A DNA stretch of 64,000 nucleotides, from positions 30,162-94,161 of the forward strand of contig JACQCZ010000005.1 in NCBI GenBank assembly GCA_016201405.1, given 5' to 3'. The notes below the pieces were generated by a model, which did not search any database, had not been told where the DNA came from, and worked only from the letters and a program-made list of their open reading frames with translations. Shown piece after piece: positions 44,864-54,113 of the stretch (position 1 is the first letter of the stretch; each line of letters opens with the position of its first letter). This DNA is from Candidatus Acetothermia bacterium. GTDB taxonomy: Bacteria; Bipolaricaulota; Bipolaricaulia; RBG-16-55-9. Position numbers and translations under genes: made by a program.

Positions 44864-46659
44864 GGGGAAAGCCCCAAGCCGTTCTTCAACATCTTTCGAG
44901 ATGAATAGAGGCAGCCCAAAATAATAAATCCAATTGCAAAGTAGAATGGGATATTCAGAAGAGCACCCACTTGGTGTGGAACCCACGTATCATTCGACCG
45001 GTTTTGCTCCAGAACTCTATGGGTCGGATCAAGTAAAACCTGCTGAATGTTGGAGATTCCTTCCACTGTGATCTCATCCCTGTCTTTATCTCCACTCCAA
45101 AGGACTATCTGCGGCGGCTCACCAGATGTGGGGATGACCTCTACTTTTACGGGCATGATCGCCTCGCCACTCTTTCGCAAAATGATGGAGAAGCGTGAGA
45201 CAGACCCGCTTGTCGAGATAGGCAGTACATCTTCGATGGAATAATCGAGTGTCTTTGTAGTCTTCAGCCATTGAGCAAAAAACCATTCCAGATCTTGTCC
45301 CGTGAATTTCTTGACGTATCCTGAAAAATCTGAGGTTGTTGTATTCTGATATTCAAACTGTGAGTAGTAGCTGTGAAGCAGATCTTTGAAGGAGTCACTG
45401 CCTAAAAAGTCTCGCAGCATCCAGAGTATTCCGGATCCTTTTGTATATATCGCGGCGGCGTAGGTTGAAGAAGACGAAAATGCTGAAGCAGCCTCTAAGA
45501 CAATTTCACCAGGCTCTCTGAAGTTCAGAGAGCTACGCACGACCTCTTCGAGTTTCTGATCCACATCCATCAAGAAGTTCTCATCGGCATAGGTGGCAAA
45601 ACCTTCATCCAGCCAGGCCTCTTTAAACTCATTGTTCCCGATCGCCCCGTACCACCACTGATGGGCAATTTCATGCGAGATCTCTAGAGTCGTCCCCTGG
45701 CCGATCATCACGATGCCCGGATATTCCATTCCACCTCCAACAGTGACTTGTGCGATGGTGAAGGTCGGATTGGCATATGTGCCAAACTGGTCGGTGTAAT
45801 ATGCCATTACGCGTTGTGCTTGGTCCGCCAGATCACTGAAGGGCTCATCGACATAGAAGCCGCGGATCTTGATGCCGTTCAGCTCAACCTCTTTGACGTG
45901 ATAACGGTTGCTGGCGATCCAAGCGAAGTCATGGACTTTGTCGGCAAGAAAGTGCAGGGTCTTCTTTGAATCGGTAGTTGATTCAGACTCTATCGCTCCC
46001 GTTCCGCCAACTTCAAAGTCAGACGGCACTGTGAGTTGGACGTCATAATTAGCGAAGTCACCGTAAAACTCGCCCAATAAGCTGTATGGCTCCAAGTTCC
46101 ACCCGGTCTGGTCCAGTACGGCCAGCTTTGGGTACCAGAGAGTCACAGTGTAGACTCCATCACGGTGGGCGCTACGCATAGCGTCGGTGAAGGCCATCAG
46201 ATCCCGAGAGGTTGCTTCCATCAAGTTATAAACAAATTCGATCTCAAGCGTGACGCTCGCTCCATCAGGTAGCTTCTGGGTCAGATTGAGGGTCATCAAT
46301 GTATCATCCATCGTGAAATTTAGTGACTGATCACCGGCCTTGATGCCGAGAATGTCCATAAAGGCGTCGTCGTTCGGATTTGCATAGATTTGATTAAGAG
46401 CGAAGATTCCACCGGCCTGTTGTAATTCTTGTTGATAATGGCTATTGGAGCCTTTGCGGAATGCATTGGGATAGACGTTAAAGTAGAGTTTATCAAGGTC
46501 TTGTCCTGAATGGTTCGTGAACAGCAGTCTTTCATGACCTGTAATGACATTTTGACTGGTGTCCAGATCAGCCTGGATGATGTACTGAACTTGATTGGGG
46601 AATCCAAACCCCGCGATTGGAATAAAGAGCAGGGCTAGCCACAACGTAGTAATTCGCAT
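44860..46659 (-). CDS. Membrane-anchored M1-family metallopeptidase
   Basis: A 599-residue exported gluzincin with a signal peptide at the start. The M1 exopeptidase motif GGMEYPG and the zinc site HEIAHQWWYG with the third ligand Glu 19 residues later (NEFKEAWLDEGFA) are intact. A C-terminal membrane helix (about 570-590) anchors it. It should remove N-terminal residues from peptides outside the membrane. ATG 46659 is preferred over ATG 46668 because the -10 box ends at 46669. The kinase gene follows by ATGA overlap, so the peptidase may make or trim the sensed signal. Confidence 0.88.
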   Translation of the reverse strand: MRITTLWLALLFIPIAGFGFPNQVQYIIQADLDTSQNVITGHERLLFTNHSGQDLDKLYFNVYPNAFRKGSNSHYQQELQQAGGIFALNQIYANPNDDAFMDILGIKAGDQSLNFTMDDTLMTLNLTQKLPDGASVTLEIEFVYNLMEATSRDLMAFTDAMRSAHRDGVYTVTLWYPKLAVLDQTGWNLEPYSLLGEFYGDFANYDVQLTVPSDFEVGGTGAIESESTTDSKKTLHFLADKVHDFAWIASNRYHVKEVELNGIKIRGFYVDEPFSDLADQAQRVMAYYTDQFGTYANPTFTIAQVTVGGGMEYPGIVMIGQGTTLEISHEIAHQWWYGAIGNNEFKEAWLDEGFATYADENFLMDVDQKLEEVVRSSLNFREPGEIVLEAASAFSSSSTYAAAIYTKGSGILWMLRDFLGSDSFKDLLHSYYSQFEYQNTTTSDFSGYVKKFTGQDLEWFFAQWLKTTKTLDYSIEDVLPISTSGSVSRFSIILRKSGEAIMPVKVEVIPTSGEPPQIVLWSGDKDRDEITVEGISNIQQVLLDPTHRVLEQNRSNDTWVPHQVGALLNIPFYFAIGFIILGCLYSSRKMLKNGLGLSP

Positions 46660-46668
46660 AGCTTTCAT

Positions 46669-46698
46669 ATTTTAGATTCTGGCACATCTTGATCGCAA
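46669..46698 (-). promoter_or_regulatory. Leaderless-type promoter of the M1 peptidase operon
   Basis: On the minus strand TTGCGA (46698-46693), 18 nt, TAAAAT (46674-46669), then 9 nt to the ATG at 46659. No ribosome binding site lies before either candidate ATG. Confidence 0.5.
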
Positions 46699-46770
46699 TC
46701 GTACAAGCGTGCTTCCACTCTTGCTGGCCATTGGCTAGAATAGACTTGAGTTCTGGGAGGATGAAAACCC

Positions 46771-48039
46771 TTGCAAGCCGTCCTGCTCGCAGCTGGTGAG
46801 TCTTCGCGCTTCTGGCCGCTCTCGGAAGGGAAGCATAAGAGCCTCTTCTATCTCATGGGGAAGCCCTTGATTCAGTGGACATTGGAAGGTCTGGAGCGTG
46901 TCGGGATTGACGAGGTTGTCATCATTCAATCTTCATCCTGTCTGGTAGAAAAGACCCTCAAGGCGTTCCAGACCAGGCTCAATCTAAGCTATGTGGTGCA
47001 AGAAGAGCCCAAAGGCATGGGGGATGCACTTCTTTCTGCAAAAAAAGTCTTACGGGACTCTTTCTTTTTGCTTCATGCCCACCAGTTCACGGCTGATCAA
47101 TGGCTTACTGCTATGATGGAAAAGCAGAACAAGACAAGTTCAAAGCTGATTCTATCAGGGCAACCTACTAATCAACCCCGGAAGTATGGGATGCTCAAAC
47201 TGGAGAACGAGAGAGTCGTTGGTATCGTCGAAAAGCCATCCTCCGAGGATGCTCCGAGTGATATCAGGGCCTTGGGAATCTATTTACTGACTAAGAAATT
47301 GGTGAGAATTTTGGAAAAGAGCCAGGAACACCCATACGCATTTGAAGATGCACTGAACGGCTTCATGGCCCATCAAGACGTGCGCGTCGTTATTCAAGAT
47401 GTGCAGAGCATCTCGTTAAAATACCCCTGGGATCTTTTTGATGCGATACGTATTCTGATGAAACGTCACCTAAAACCTTACTGCGCTCGCTCTGCGCAGA
47501 TCAGCCCTCTCGCCCACATTGAGGGTGACGTCTTTATTGGCGAAAACGCCAAAATCTTTGAATATGCGGTCATCAAAGGGCCATGTTATATCGGTGATGG
47601 CTGCGTCATTGGGACGCACTCTCTCGTGCGTGACCACACAGACGTAGAGTCAGGGGCTGTAATCGGAGCCCATGCCGAAGTTGCCCGCTGCATCTTCCAG
47701 ACTGGTTCGAGCAGCCATTCCGGTTATTTTGGAGATTCCATCTTTGATCAGCGAACGAAGATTGGCGCGGGTACTGTGACAGCCAACGTAAAGATTCACC
47801 GGGATGAGATTAAGCCTGTGGTCAAAGAGGAGCGTCTCTCCACAGGCAGGCATGCGCTTGGCGTGATTGTAGGATGCGAGACTCAATTGGGGATTTCCGT
47901 AAAGACAATGCCCGGAACTCTGGTTGGAGCATTCTCGTTTGTGGGGCCTGGTGTGATTGTGGAAGAGAATGTCCCGTCGGAGACCCGTCTTCTTTTGAAA
48001 CAAGAGAAGCTGATAAAGAACAAGAGACGAAGATCATAA
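46771..48039 (+). CDS. Sugar-1-phosphate nucleotidyltransferase with left-handed beta-helix
   Basis: A 422-residue two-domain protein. The N-terminal Rossmann-like domain starts MQAVLLAAGESSRFWPLSEGKHKSLF, a variant of the LAAGxGxRxxP...K signature. The C-terminal part (about 235-415) is a hexapeptide-repeat helix (IGENAKIFEYAVIKGPCYIGDG, IGTHSLVR). The build matches archaeal-type glucose-1-phosphate thymidylyl/GlmU-like enzymes. The acceptor sugar is not known. The TTG at 46771 follows GGGAGG with a 10-nt gap. Confidence 0.85.
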   Translation: MQAVLLAAGESSRFWPLSEGKHKSLFYLMGKPLIQWTLEGLERVGIDEVVIIQSSSCLVEKTLKAFQTRLNLSYVVQEEPKGMGDALLSAKKVLRDSFFLLHAHQFTADQWLTAMMEKQNKTSSKLILSGQPTNQPRKYGMLKLENERVVGIVEKPSSEDAPSDIRALGIYLLTKKLVRILEKSQEHPYAFEDALNGFMAHQDVRVVIQDVQSISLKYPWDLFDAIRILMKRHLKPYCARSAQISPLAHIEGDVFIGENAKIFEYAVIKGPCYIGDGCVIGTHSLVRDHTDVESGAVIGAHAEVARCIFQTGSSSHSGYFGDSIFDQRTKIGAGTVTANVKIHRDEIKPVVKEERLSTGRHALGVIVGCETQLGISVKTMPGTLVGAFSFVGPGVIVEENVPSETRLLLKQEKLIKNKRRRS

Positions 48040-48135
48040 GATCTCAGCAATTCTCCCGTTGACAAAGGGACCTACGATATGATAGACTTGTTGCGAAAAA
48101 TATTAAAAAGCTGTCATCTGGCTGCAGGGGGTACT

Positions 48136-48909
48136 ATGGAGGGTGCAGCATCCCGTTTTCGCTACCTAGAGCGTGGGAGGGGCGAGGCTGTTGTCTTGCT
48201 GCATGGGCTCTTTGGCAGCCCTGAGAACTGGAACGATGTCATTGACAGCCTCAGTGTAGAGTTTCGTGTCCTGGCATTGCAGTTTCCCATCGATTATCAG
48301 CCCAAGCGATCTCTCTATTCTCTTTGCACGATTCCACAGCTGACTGAGTACGTCCGCGAGTTTTTGGATTACGCGGGCGTTGAGCGTGTAATACTGGCTG
48401 GGAACTCACTGGGCGGCCAGGTGGCGATTGACTTCTGCATCAAGCATCCGGAACGGGTCGAGCGGCTAATTATTACGGGAAGCGCCGGGCTCTTTGAGCG
48501 CAGCCTGAGTGGTGGTGGCATCCCGAAGGTTTGCCGTGAGTTTGTGCGTGAGAAGGCGAGCGAGATCTTTTACGACCCGAAGCACGTTACGGAAGATCTA
48601 GTTGAAGAGATTTTTGAGATGCTGGGAGATCGAAACTTCTTGCGATTTCTGCTCAGAATTGCCAAATCCACCCGGGACTATAACGTCAAAAGCGAGTTGG
48701 ATAAGATCAAAGTCCCGACGTTGATTGTTTGGGGTAAAAATGACCAGATCACCCCACCGACTGTTGCCTATGAATTTCAAGAGCATTTGGAGAATGCACA
48801 GCTAGTCTTCCTGGATCGCTGCGGACACACTCCACCCATTGAGCGACCCATTCAATTTAGCGAGATCGCCCGAGACTTTCTCGAAAAATCGCTAGCGCCC
48901 ATCTCGTAA
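48136..48909 (+). CDS. Alpha/beta-hydrolase fold protein
   Basis: A 257-residue hydrolase. The oxyanion HG motif is VVLLHGLFG, the nucleophile elbow LAGNSLGGQ (Ser), Asp in VWGKNDQITPP, and His in DRCGHTPPIERP. The family includes meta-cleavage hydrolases and lipases; the substrate is unknown. The ATG at 48136 has a CAGGGGG site; the frame also opens at ATG 48079, close to a TTGACA at 48060. It ends just before the ABC exporter promoter. Confidence 0.82.
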   Translation: MEGAASRFRYLERGRGEAVVLLHGLFGSPENWNDVIDSLSVEFRVLALQFPIDYQPKRSLYSLCTIPQLTEYVREFLDYAGVERVILAGNSLGGQVAIDFCIKHPERVERLIITGSAGLFERSLSGGGIPKVCREFVREKASEIFYDPKHVTEDLVEEIFEMLGDRNFLRFLLRIAKSTRDYNVKSELDKIKVPTLIVWGKNDQITPPTVAYEFQEHLENAQLVFLDRCGHTPPIERPIQFSEIARDFLEKSLAPIS

Positions 48910-48929
48910 AGAGCCTTTCTTACTCTCTC

Positions 48930-48957
48930 TTGCATGCAAAACCAACTTCGATATAAT
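48930..48957 (+). promoter_or_regulatory. Sigma-70-type promoter of the ABC-2 exporter operon
   Basis: TTGCAT at 48930-48935, a 16-nt spacer and a perfect TATAAT at 48952-48957. The leader to the ATG at 49039 would be about 75 nt. Confidence 0.65.
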
Positions 48958-49038
48958 GACTCATTGCGGATGGATGGCCTTCTCTCTTCTTTAAACTAAA
49001 CTACATGCCATTTCGTGATCACAAAAGGAATTAATGCT

Positions 49039-50034
49039 ATGAGTACAAATTTGGCAGTCTCGACCCAGAATTTAGGGCGAGTCTATCGCGCCAAGAAGCG
49101 AGAGGCTGGCTCAGGGAAAGAGATTGTTGCTCTACATGGCGTTGATCTGGAGATTCATCAGGGTGAGCTCTTTGGGCTGCTTGGCCCTAATGGCGCTGGC
49201 AAGACAACACTCATCAAAATATTGACAACCCTGCTCGCGCCGACCAGCGGCGAGGCCCGAGTAGCCGGCACAGACGTTGCCAAGAATCCATGGGAAGTGC
49301 GGCGCCATATCAACATGGTGAGCGGCGGAGAGTCGTCTGGGTATGGGCTCCTCACTGTGGAAGAGAATCTATGGCTCTTCTCGCAATTTTATGGACTCGA
49401 CTGGAAGACGGCCCGCGAAAGAATAAGAGAGATGCTCAAAATTGTCGGGATGGAAGACCGGGCCAAGACGAAGATCTATCATTTGTCCACAGGGATGCGC
49501 CAAAAGATGAACTTTGCACGGGGATTTATTACAGACCCCGAAATCATCTTTCTCGATGAGCCGACCTTGGGGCTCGATGTCCAGACATCACGGGTGCTGC
49601 GCGACTTCGTCAAGAACTGGGTGCGTGTGCGAAAAAATAAGACTCTTCTGCTCACCACTCACTATATGCAGGAGGCAGATGAGCTCTGTGACCGCGTCGC
49701 CATCATTGACCGAGGGAAAATTTTGGCCTGTGATACCCCTTCGAACTTGAAAAGAAGCCTTAATCAGTCCTCTGTCTTTCACTTGAAAGTGGACTCTCTG
49801 CCACAGCCCGATTCCCAATTTCAGGGACTGAAAGGGATCCAGAGCTTTGCCCATCACCAGCACAATGGCCTGCTTGAGCTCAGCTTTATTGTAGAGACGG
49901 AAAATGCCTTGATGCCCATCCTCGCCTCCATTGAGCGCTCCAAAGGGAATTTGATCTCTCTCGAAAAGCGGCAGCCCACGCTGGAAGATGTCTTTATCAA
50001 TCTCGTCGGGCGAGGACTCAGTGAGGAGCCATGA
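49039..50034 (+). CDS. ABC-2 type exporter ATPase
   Basis: A 331-residue ATPase. Walker A GPNGAGKTT, signature LSTGMRQKM, Walker B IIFLDEPTLGLD and the switch His in LLTTHYMQEADELCD are intact. The C-terminal extension is typical of DrrA/NatA-type exporters. The ATG at 49039 follows AAAAGGAA. It overlaps the first permease by 4 nt. Confidence 0.9.
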   Translation: MSTNLAVSTQNLGRVYRAKKREAGSGKEIVALHGVDLEIHQGELFGLLGPNGAGKTTLIKILTTLLAPTSGEARVAGTDVAKNPWEVRRHINMVSGGESSGYGLLTVEENLWLFSQFYGLDWKTARERIREMLKIVGMEDRAKTKIYHLSTGMRQKMNFARGFITDPEIIFLDEPTLGLDVQTSRVLRDFVKNWVRVRKNKTLLLTTHYMQEADELCDRVAIIDRGKILACDTPSNLKRSLNQSSVFHLKVDSLPQPDSQFQGLKGIQSFAHHQHNGLLELSFIVETENALMPILASIERSKGNLISLEKRQPTLEDVFINLVGRGLSEEP

Positions 50035-50858
50035 TCTTTAGAAAAAGAGTTGAGCTATTCTTGAGGACAGTGATTGGCAGAGCATACCCTCGTCTGATTG
50101 GCTTGCAGCGTGAGAGAAGCTGGCTCATCTTCGACACGCTCTTGCCGCTCTTACAGATGTCTGCCTTCGTCTTTGTCTATCGCGCGATGCAGGCGCCGCC
50201 CGAATATACAGGCTTTGTTGTGCTGGGTGGTGCGATGACTGCTTATTGGCTCAATGTGCTCTGGAGCATGGCTACGCAACTGCATTGGGAAAAAGAGAAC
50301 GGAAATCTGGCGCTCTTTATCATGGCGCCCACGTCCCGCATGGCGATTTTGCTGGGGATGGCTTTGGGAGGGATTGTGGCGACCAGCTTTCGAGCCGCCG
50401 CCGTCGTTCTTGTTGGAATTTTTATTTTCGGAGCGCACTTCTCAGCCGAGAGAATTCCAGAGCTGATTGGCATATTTTTGCTCACGCTCATCGCGCTCTA
50501 TGGGATGGGAATGTTATTTAGCTCGCTCTTTCTGCTCTACGGGCGGGAGGCGTGGCACATGTCATTACTCCTTCAGGAGCCCATTTACTTGCTCTCTGGT
50601 TTTTATTTCCCCGTGAGAAGTCTGGGTTACTGGACGGCGATGGGCGCTTCGATTGTGCCCATCACGCTTGGACTTGACGCGATGAGGCAGCTGCTCTTTC
50701 CCCGTATGATGCAGCAGATCAAATTTCTCGATGTTCGTATCGAGCTGCTTGTGCTGGCTGTGCTTGGGCTAGTCTTTCTCTTTCTGGCCCAGCGGTCACT
50801 TAGCTATATGGAGCGTTTGGCTTGCCAGGAGGGGCGGCTCACTGTTCGAGGCCAATAG
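50031..50858 (+). CDS. ABC-2 type permease subunit 1
   Basis: A 275-residue membrane protein with about six spans and the ABC-2 permease pattern (LFIMAPTSRMAILLGMALGG, LLQEPIYLLSGFYFPV). It pairs with the preceding ATPase and the next permease as a heterodimeric exporter. The cargo is not visible. Confidence 0.82.
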   Translation: MIFRKRVELFLRTVIGRAYPRLIGLQRERSWLIFDTLLPLLQMSAFVFVYRAMQAPPEYTGFVVLGGAMTAYWLNVLWSMATQLHWEKENGNLALFIMAPTSRMAILLGMALGGIVATSFRAAAVVLVGIFIFGAHFSAERIPELIGIFLLTLIALYGMGMLFSSLFLLYGREAWHMSLLLQEPIYLLSGFYFPVRSLGYWTAMGASIVPITLGLDAMRQLLFPRMMQQIKFLDVRIELLVLAVLGLVFLFLAQRSLSYMERLACQEGRLTVRGQ

Positions 50859-50860
50859 CG

Positions 50861-51721
50861 ATGGCTACCAATCAGCGAGCTGTAGAGAATTTGCGAAGTC
50901 TTCGCATGGCGGCCTGGCTTGGCTGGCAGATTGAATCCAACTGGACGGATCCCTTTCTATTTGCCATCTATTCCGTCATCAAGCCGATTGCAGGTGCGCT
51001 CATTCTTGTATTCATGTATATGGTGGTGGCAAAAGGTGGGCTGAGCAATCCGCTCTTTCCGATGATCTTTGTTGGAAATGCCTTTTACATCTACGTAGCT
51101 ATGGTGCTGATGGGCGTCAGCTTTGCGGTGGTGGATGACCGCGAGCGCTACGGAATGCTAAAATATATGTACACTGCGCCGCTCAATATCTATTTCTATC
51201 TGCTGGGCAGAGGGGGAGCCAAGACTTTGATTGCCACAGTCTCGGTTCTTATCACACTTGCATTTGGCGCATTACTCTTTAATTTGCCCATAGATATCGC
51301 AAGCATCGACTGGCTATTGCTGGTCACTGGACTGGTATTGGGGCTGCTCAGTCTCGCGTTCCTGGGAATCTTTTTGGGTGGAGTCGCGCTCATCACCGCG
51401 CGTCACGGCCAATTTACGGGAGAGGCAGTCGCTGGGGCGCTCTACATGCTCTGCGGGGCCGTCTTTCCTATCGATGTGCTCCCGGGGCTGCTACAAGCCA
51501 TTTCATACATCTTGCCGCTCACCTATTGGATCGAAACGATGCGGCGGGCTCTCTTAGGAAGCGGCTCAAGCCAGATTCTTTCGCAGCTTTCCAACTTAGA
51601 GCTTGTTGGAGTTTTGGGGGCATTTTCAGTGGGTGTTGTCATACTCTCGGTCCTCTTCTTTCGCTGGGCAGAGCATCGAGCAAAAGAAAAGGGGCTCATT
51701 GACATGCAGACCAATTATTGA
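50861..51721 (+). CDS. ABC-2 type permease subunit 2
   Basis: A 286-residue membrane protein with about six spans; LKYMYTAPLNIYFYLLGRG and GAVFPIDVLPGLLQAISYILPLTY are ABC-2 permease features. The ATG at 50861 is 2 nt after the first permease's stop. Its 3' end overlaps the convergent NAD kinase gene by 7 nt. Confidence 0.82.
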   Translation: MATNQRAVENLRSLRMAAWLGWQIESNWTDPFLFAIYSVIKPIAGALILVFMYMVVAKGGLSNPLFPMIFVGNAFYIYVAMVLMGVSFAVVDDRERYGMLKYMYTAPLNIYFYLLGRGGAKTLIATVSVLITLAFGALLFNLPIDIASIDWLLLVTGLVLGLLSLAFLGIFLGGVALITARHGQFTGEAVAGALYMLCGAVFPIDVLPGLLQAISYILPLTYWIETMRRALLGSGSSQILSQLSNLELVGVLGAFSVGVVILSVLFFRWAEHRAKEKGLIDMQTNY

Positions 51722-52533
51722 GGCCGAACTCCCCACCCCAGCTTGTCCGACAACAATTGAAAGAAGCTTGGATGAGATTTTGGGATCACAATCCTTGTGG
51801 GCAGATCCGATCGCGAGATTTCTATCTTGTCATTTGCACTTAGCTTGGCCATTTTGATGCCATCAGCCAATAGCTGCCCCGGATAATGCATCTCGGCGTT
51901 GAGCTGAGCATTTGCCGGCAGTACCAACGGCCGCAGCCCCAGCGCATGGACGTTGAGCGGTGTTACCAAGATAGAATTGACGCCGGGGAATAAGATCGGT
52001 CCATAGGCGGCCAGTGAATAGGCCGTCGAGCCAGAAGGAGTGGCAATCATGACGCCATCCCCAGGGTAGCGGCTGATCCATTCGGAATTCCAGTAAAGAT
52101 CGACTTCCGTAAAGTCATCCACATCGGCCCTGGAGAGCACAACTTCATTGAGGGCTGTTGCAAGCTGCTTATCCGCTTTCACCTGCAGCCTCATACGCTC
52201 TTCAATGCGAAATTCGCCTGAGATCACCTGATCCAGAGCCTTGTTCATCTCATTGGAGCTGATTTGAGTGAGAAAGCCGAGACTTCCTACATTGACTCCG
52301 AGCACTGGAGTGGAATATGGTGCAACAAGCTTTGCGCAACGCAAAAAAGTCCCGTCCCCACCTAATGAGATTGCCAGTGAATCTGAATCAGGCTCCGAGG
52401 GCAGTTCTTCAGAGAATGGAAGAGCGCAGCACTCGATGCCACGCGCACTAGCCCACTCTTTGAGGCGAATGGCTACGGCAGGGGCCTCAACTCTTCGAGT
52501 ATAGACGACTGCAAGGATTTTTTTTGGAAACAT
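51715..52533 (-). CDS. nadK: NAD kinase
   Basis: A 272-residue kinase. GGDGTFLR holds the catalytic Asp, followed by GSLGFLTQ, PSGSTAYSLAAYGPIL and TPLNVHALGLRPLVLP, which correspond to the NAD-binding and oligomer loops. It makes NADP. The ATG at 52533 lacks a ribosome binding site and stands 8 nt from a strong promoter whose -35 overlaps the stop codon of the upstream permease gene. Confidence 0.93.
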   Translation of the reverse strand: MFPKKILAVVYTRRVEAPAVAIRLKEWASARGIECCALPFSEELPSEPDSDSLAISLGGDGTFLRCAKLVAPYSTPVLGVNVGSLGFLTQISSNEMNKALDQVISGEFRIEERMRLQVKADKQLATALNEVVLSRADVDDFTEVDLYWNSEWISRYPGDGVMIATPSGSTAYSLAAYGPILFPGVNSILVTPLNVHALGLRPLVLPANAQLNAEMHYPGQLLADGIKMAKLSANDKIEISRSDLPTRIVIPKSHPSFFQLLSDKLGWGVRPQ

Positions 52534-52541
52534 GCAAGAAA

Positions 52542-52570
52542 AGTCTAGTGGCAGAGAGCGATTCCGTCAA
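52542..52570 (-). promoter_or_regulatory. Leaderless-type promoter of nadK
   Basis: On the minus strand TTGACG (52570-52565), 17 nt, TAGACT (52547-52542), then 8 nt to the ATG at 52533. The -35 box contains the TGA stop of the ABC importer permease. Confidence 0.65.
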
Positions 52571-53379
52571 CGTTGAATTTCATGGCCCACGTACTTCCAT
52601 CGACAGAGCCAGTGCTCCAAAAATTCTATTAAAACATAAAGTGTGAGCCCCAACGCGGCGATGGCCACAATTGCTGCGTAGTCTCCATTGATGTTGAGAA
52701 TGCCGGACTTAAAAATGAACCAGCCCAGCCCGCCGTACTCGGGCGTGCCAAACGCAAAGGTCGTTTCTGACACATAGACTGCAAAAATTCCCAACCCCAG
52801 ACTCACTCTTAAACTGCTAAAGATTGCTGGTAAAGAGCCTGGCAATATGACATTGGTATAAATACGAAAGGGCTTCACTCCAGCTGCCAAGGCTGTGACA
52901 ACGTACTCTTTGGGGATATTCTCCGCGGCGTCTCGGATCGAGACGAGGAGCTGGAAGAAGACGACGAGAACGATAAATGTGATCTTGGCTATATCTTCTG
53001 TTGCTTGCCCGATTTGGAATAAGAGAAAGATGACGGGCCAGAAGACGACTTTTGGAATCGGATAGATCGAGTAGACAAATGGGGTGAGATATCGCCTCGC
53101 CCAGTTGGCGTGCCCGATATAGAGCCCTAGAGGAATCGCAAGTGCCAGCGATAGGATGATCGATGTGATTAAGCGAAAGCTTGTGCCGAGAAGATGCTTC
53201 CCCAACTCCTCCCAGTGGTTGATCATAAAAGCAAGAACAGTGAGTGGACTGGGCACAAGTCGCACAATTCTCGCATCTTGCGGATCTTGATAGGCATAGA
53301 CCAGCAGTGAGCTCACGCCCTGCCAGATGAGCAGCAATAGGATCACGCTCAATAAATAACCAAGCAGGTTCTTGATCAT
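52567..53379 (-). CDS. NitT/TauT-type ABC importer permease
   Basis: A 270-residue permease with about six spans. The EAA-type loop (EYVVTALAAGVKPFRIYTNVILPGSLP) that contacts the ATPase is clear. It belongs to the SsuC/TauC/ThiX group for sulfonates, nitrate or thiamine precursors. It overlaps the ATPase gene by 4 nt. Confidence 0.88.
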   Translation of the reverse strand: MIKNLLGYLLSVILLLLIWQGVSSLLVYAYQDPQDARIVRLVPSPLTVLAFMINHWEELGKHLLGTSFRLITSIILSLALAIPLGLYIGHANWARRYLTPFVYSIYPIPKVVFWPVIFLLFQIGQATEDIAKITFIVLVVFFQLLVSIRDAAENIPKEYVVTALAAGVKPFRIYTNVILPGSLPAIFSSLRVSLGLGIFAVYVSETTFAFGTPEYGGLGWFIFKSGILNINGDYAAIVAIAALGLTLYVLIEFLEHWLCRWKYVGHEIQR

Positions 53380-54113
53380 GTCTGGAGCAACCCCCTCACC
53401 TGTTGCACTCGGTCAAAAAACTCCTGACTCTGCCGGTAACTGACTTCGCCCATCTTTGGATTCTCAACTGTAGTGACTACATGGGTGGGGCGGGGAGCAA
53501 AGATCAGGACGCGTTGACCAAGAAAGAGAGCCTCTTCAATGTCATGGGTGACAAGAACCAGTGTGAAACTATGGCGCTTCCAGAGCGTGAGTATTAGATT
53601 TTGTGTCGCCTCTTTTGTAAGTGTGTCAAGGGCCGCCAGTGGCTCATCCATCAGAATCACTTTGACCTCTTGAGCCAGCGCGCGAGCGAGGCTTACACGC
53701 CTCTTCTCTCCTCCGGAGATCTGCGAAGGATAGCGCGCCTCCATTCCTGCGATGCCGAGCTCTTCAAAAGCCTCTTGAAGCCGCTCTCTCCTCTCAGCTT
53801 TGTTCTTTCTTGATCCGAGTGTCGCATTATCCCAGACACTCTTCCAGGGCAGCAGACCTGATTCTTGCAACATAAGAGCCACATCCTGACGAGGCTTTGT
53901 CACTTCTTGCTCTGCAATCCGAGCATTTCCTGAGCTGGGACGAAGGAGACCCGAAAGAATATAGAGAAGACTTGATTTTCCACAGCCGGAAGGGCCAATA
54001 ATGGCCACGCTCTCTCCAGCTTCCACAGAAAGACTAAGATTCTGAATGACGGGGTTGGGACGACCTGAGCCTGCCTCCTTATAGACCAGGCCCAGGTCCT
54101 TGACTTCAATCAT
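53376..54113 (-). CDS. NitT/TauT-type ABC importer ATPase
   Basis: A 245-residue ATPase with Walker A GPSGCGKSS, signature ISGGEKRRVSLARAL, Walker B VILMDEPLAALD and switch VTHDIEEALFL. It overlaps the binding-protein gene by 4 nt (ATGA), completing a three-gene importer operon. Confidence 0.9.
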   Translation of the reverse strand: MIEVKDLGLVYKEAGSGRPNPVIQNLSLSVEAGESVAIIGPSGCGKSSLLYILSGLLRPSSGNARIAEQEVTKPRQDVALMLQESGLLPWKSVWDNATLGSRKNKAERRERLQEAFEELGIAGMEARYPSQISGGEKRRVSLARALAQEVKVILMDEPLAALDTLTKEATQNLILTLWKRHSFTLVLVTHDIEEALFLGQRVLIFAPRPTHVVTTVENPKMGEVSYRQSQEFFDRVQQVRGLLQT

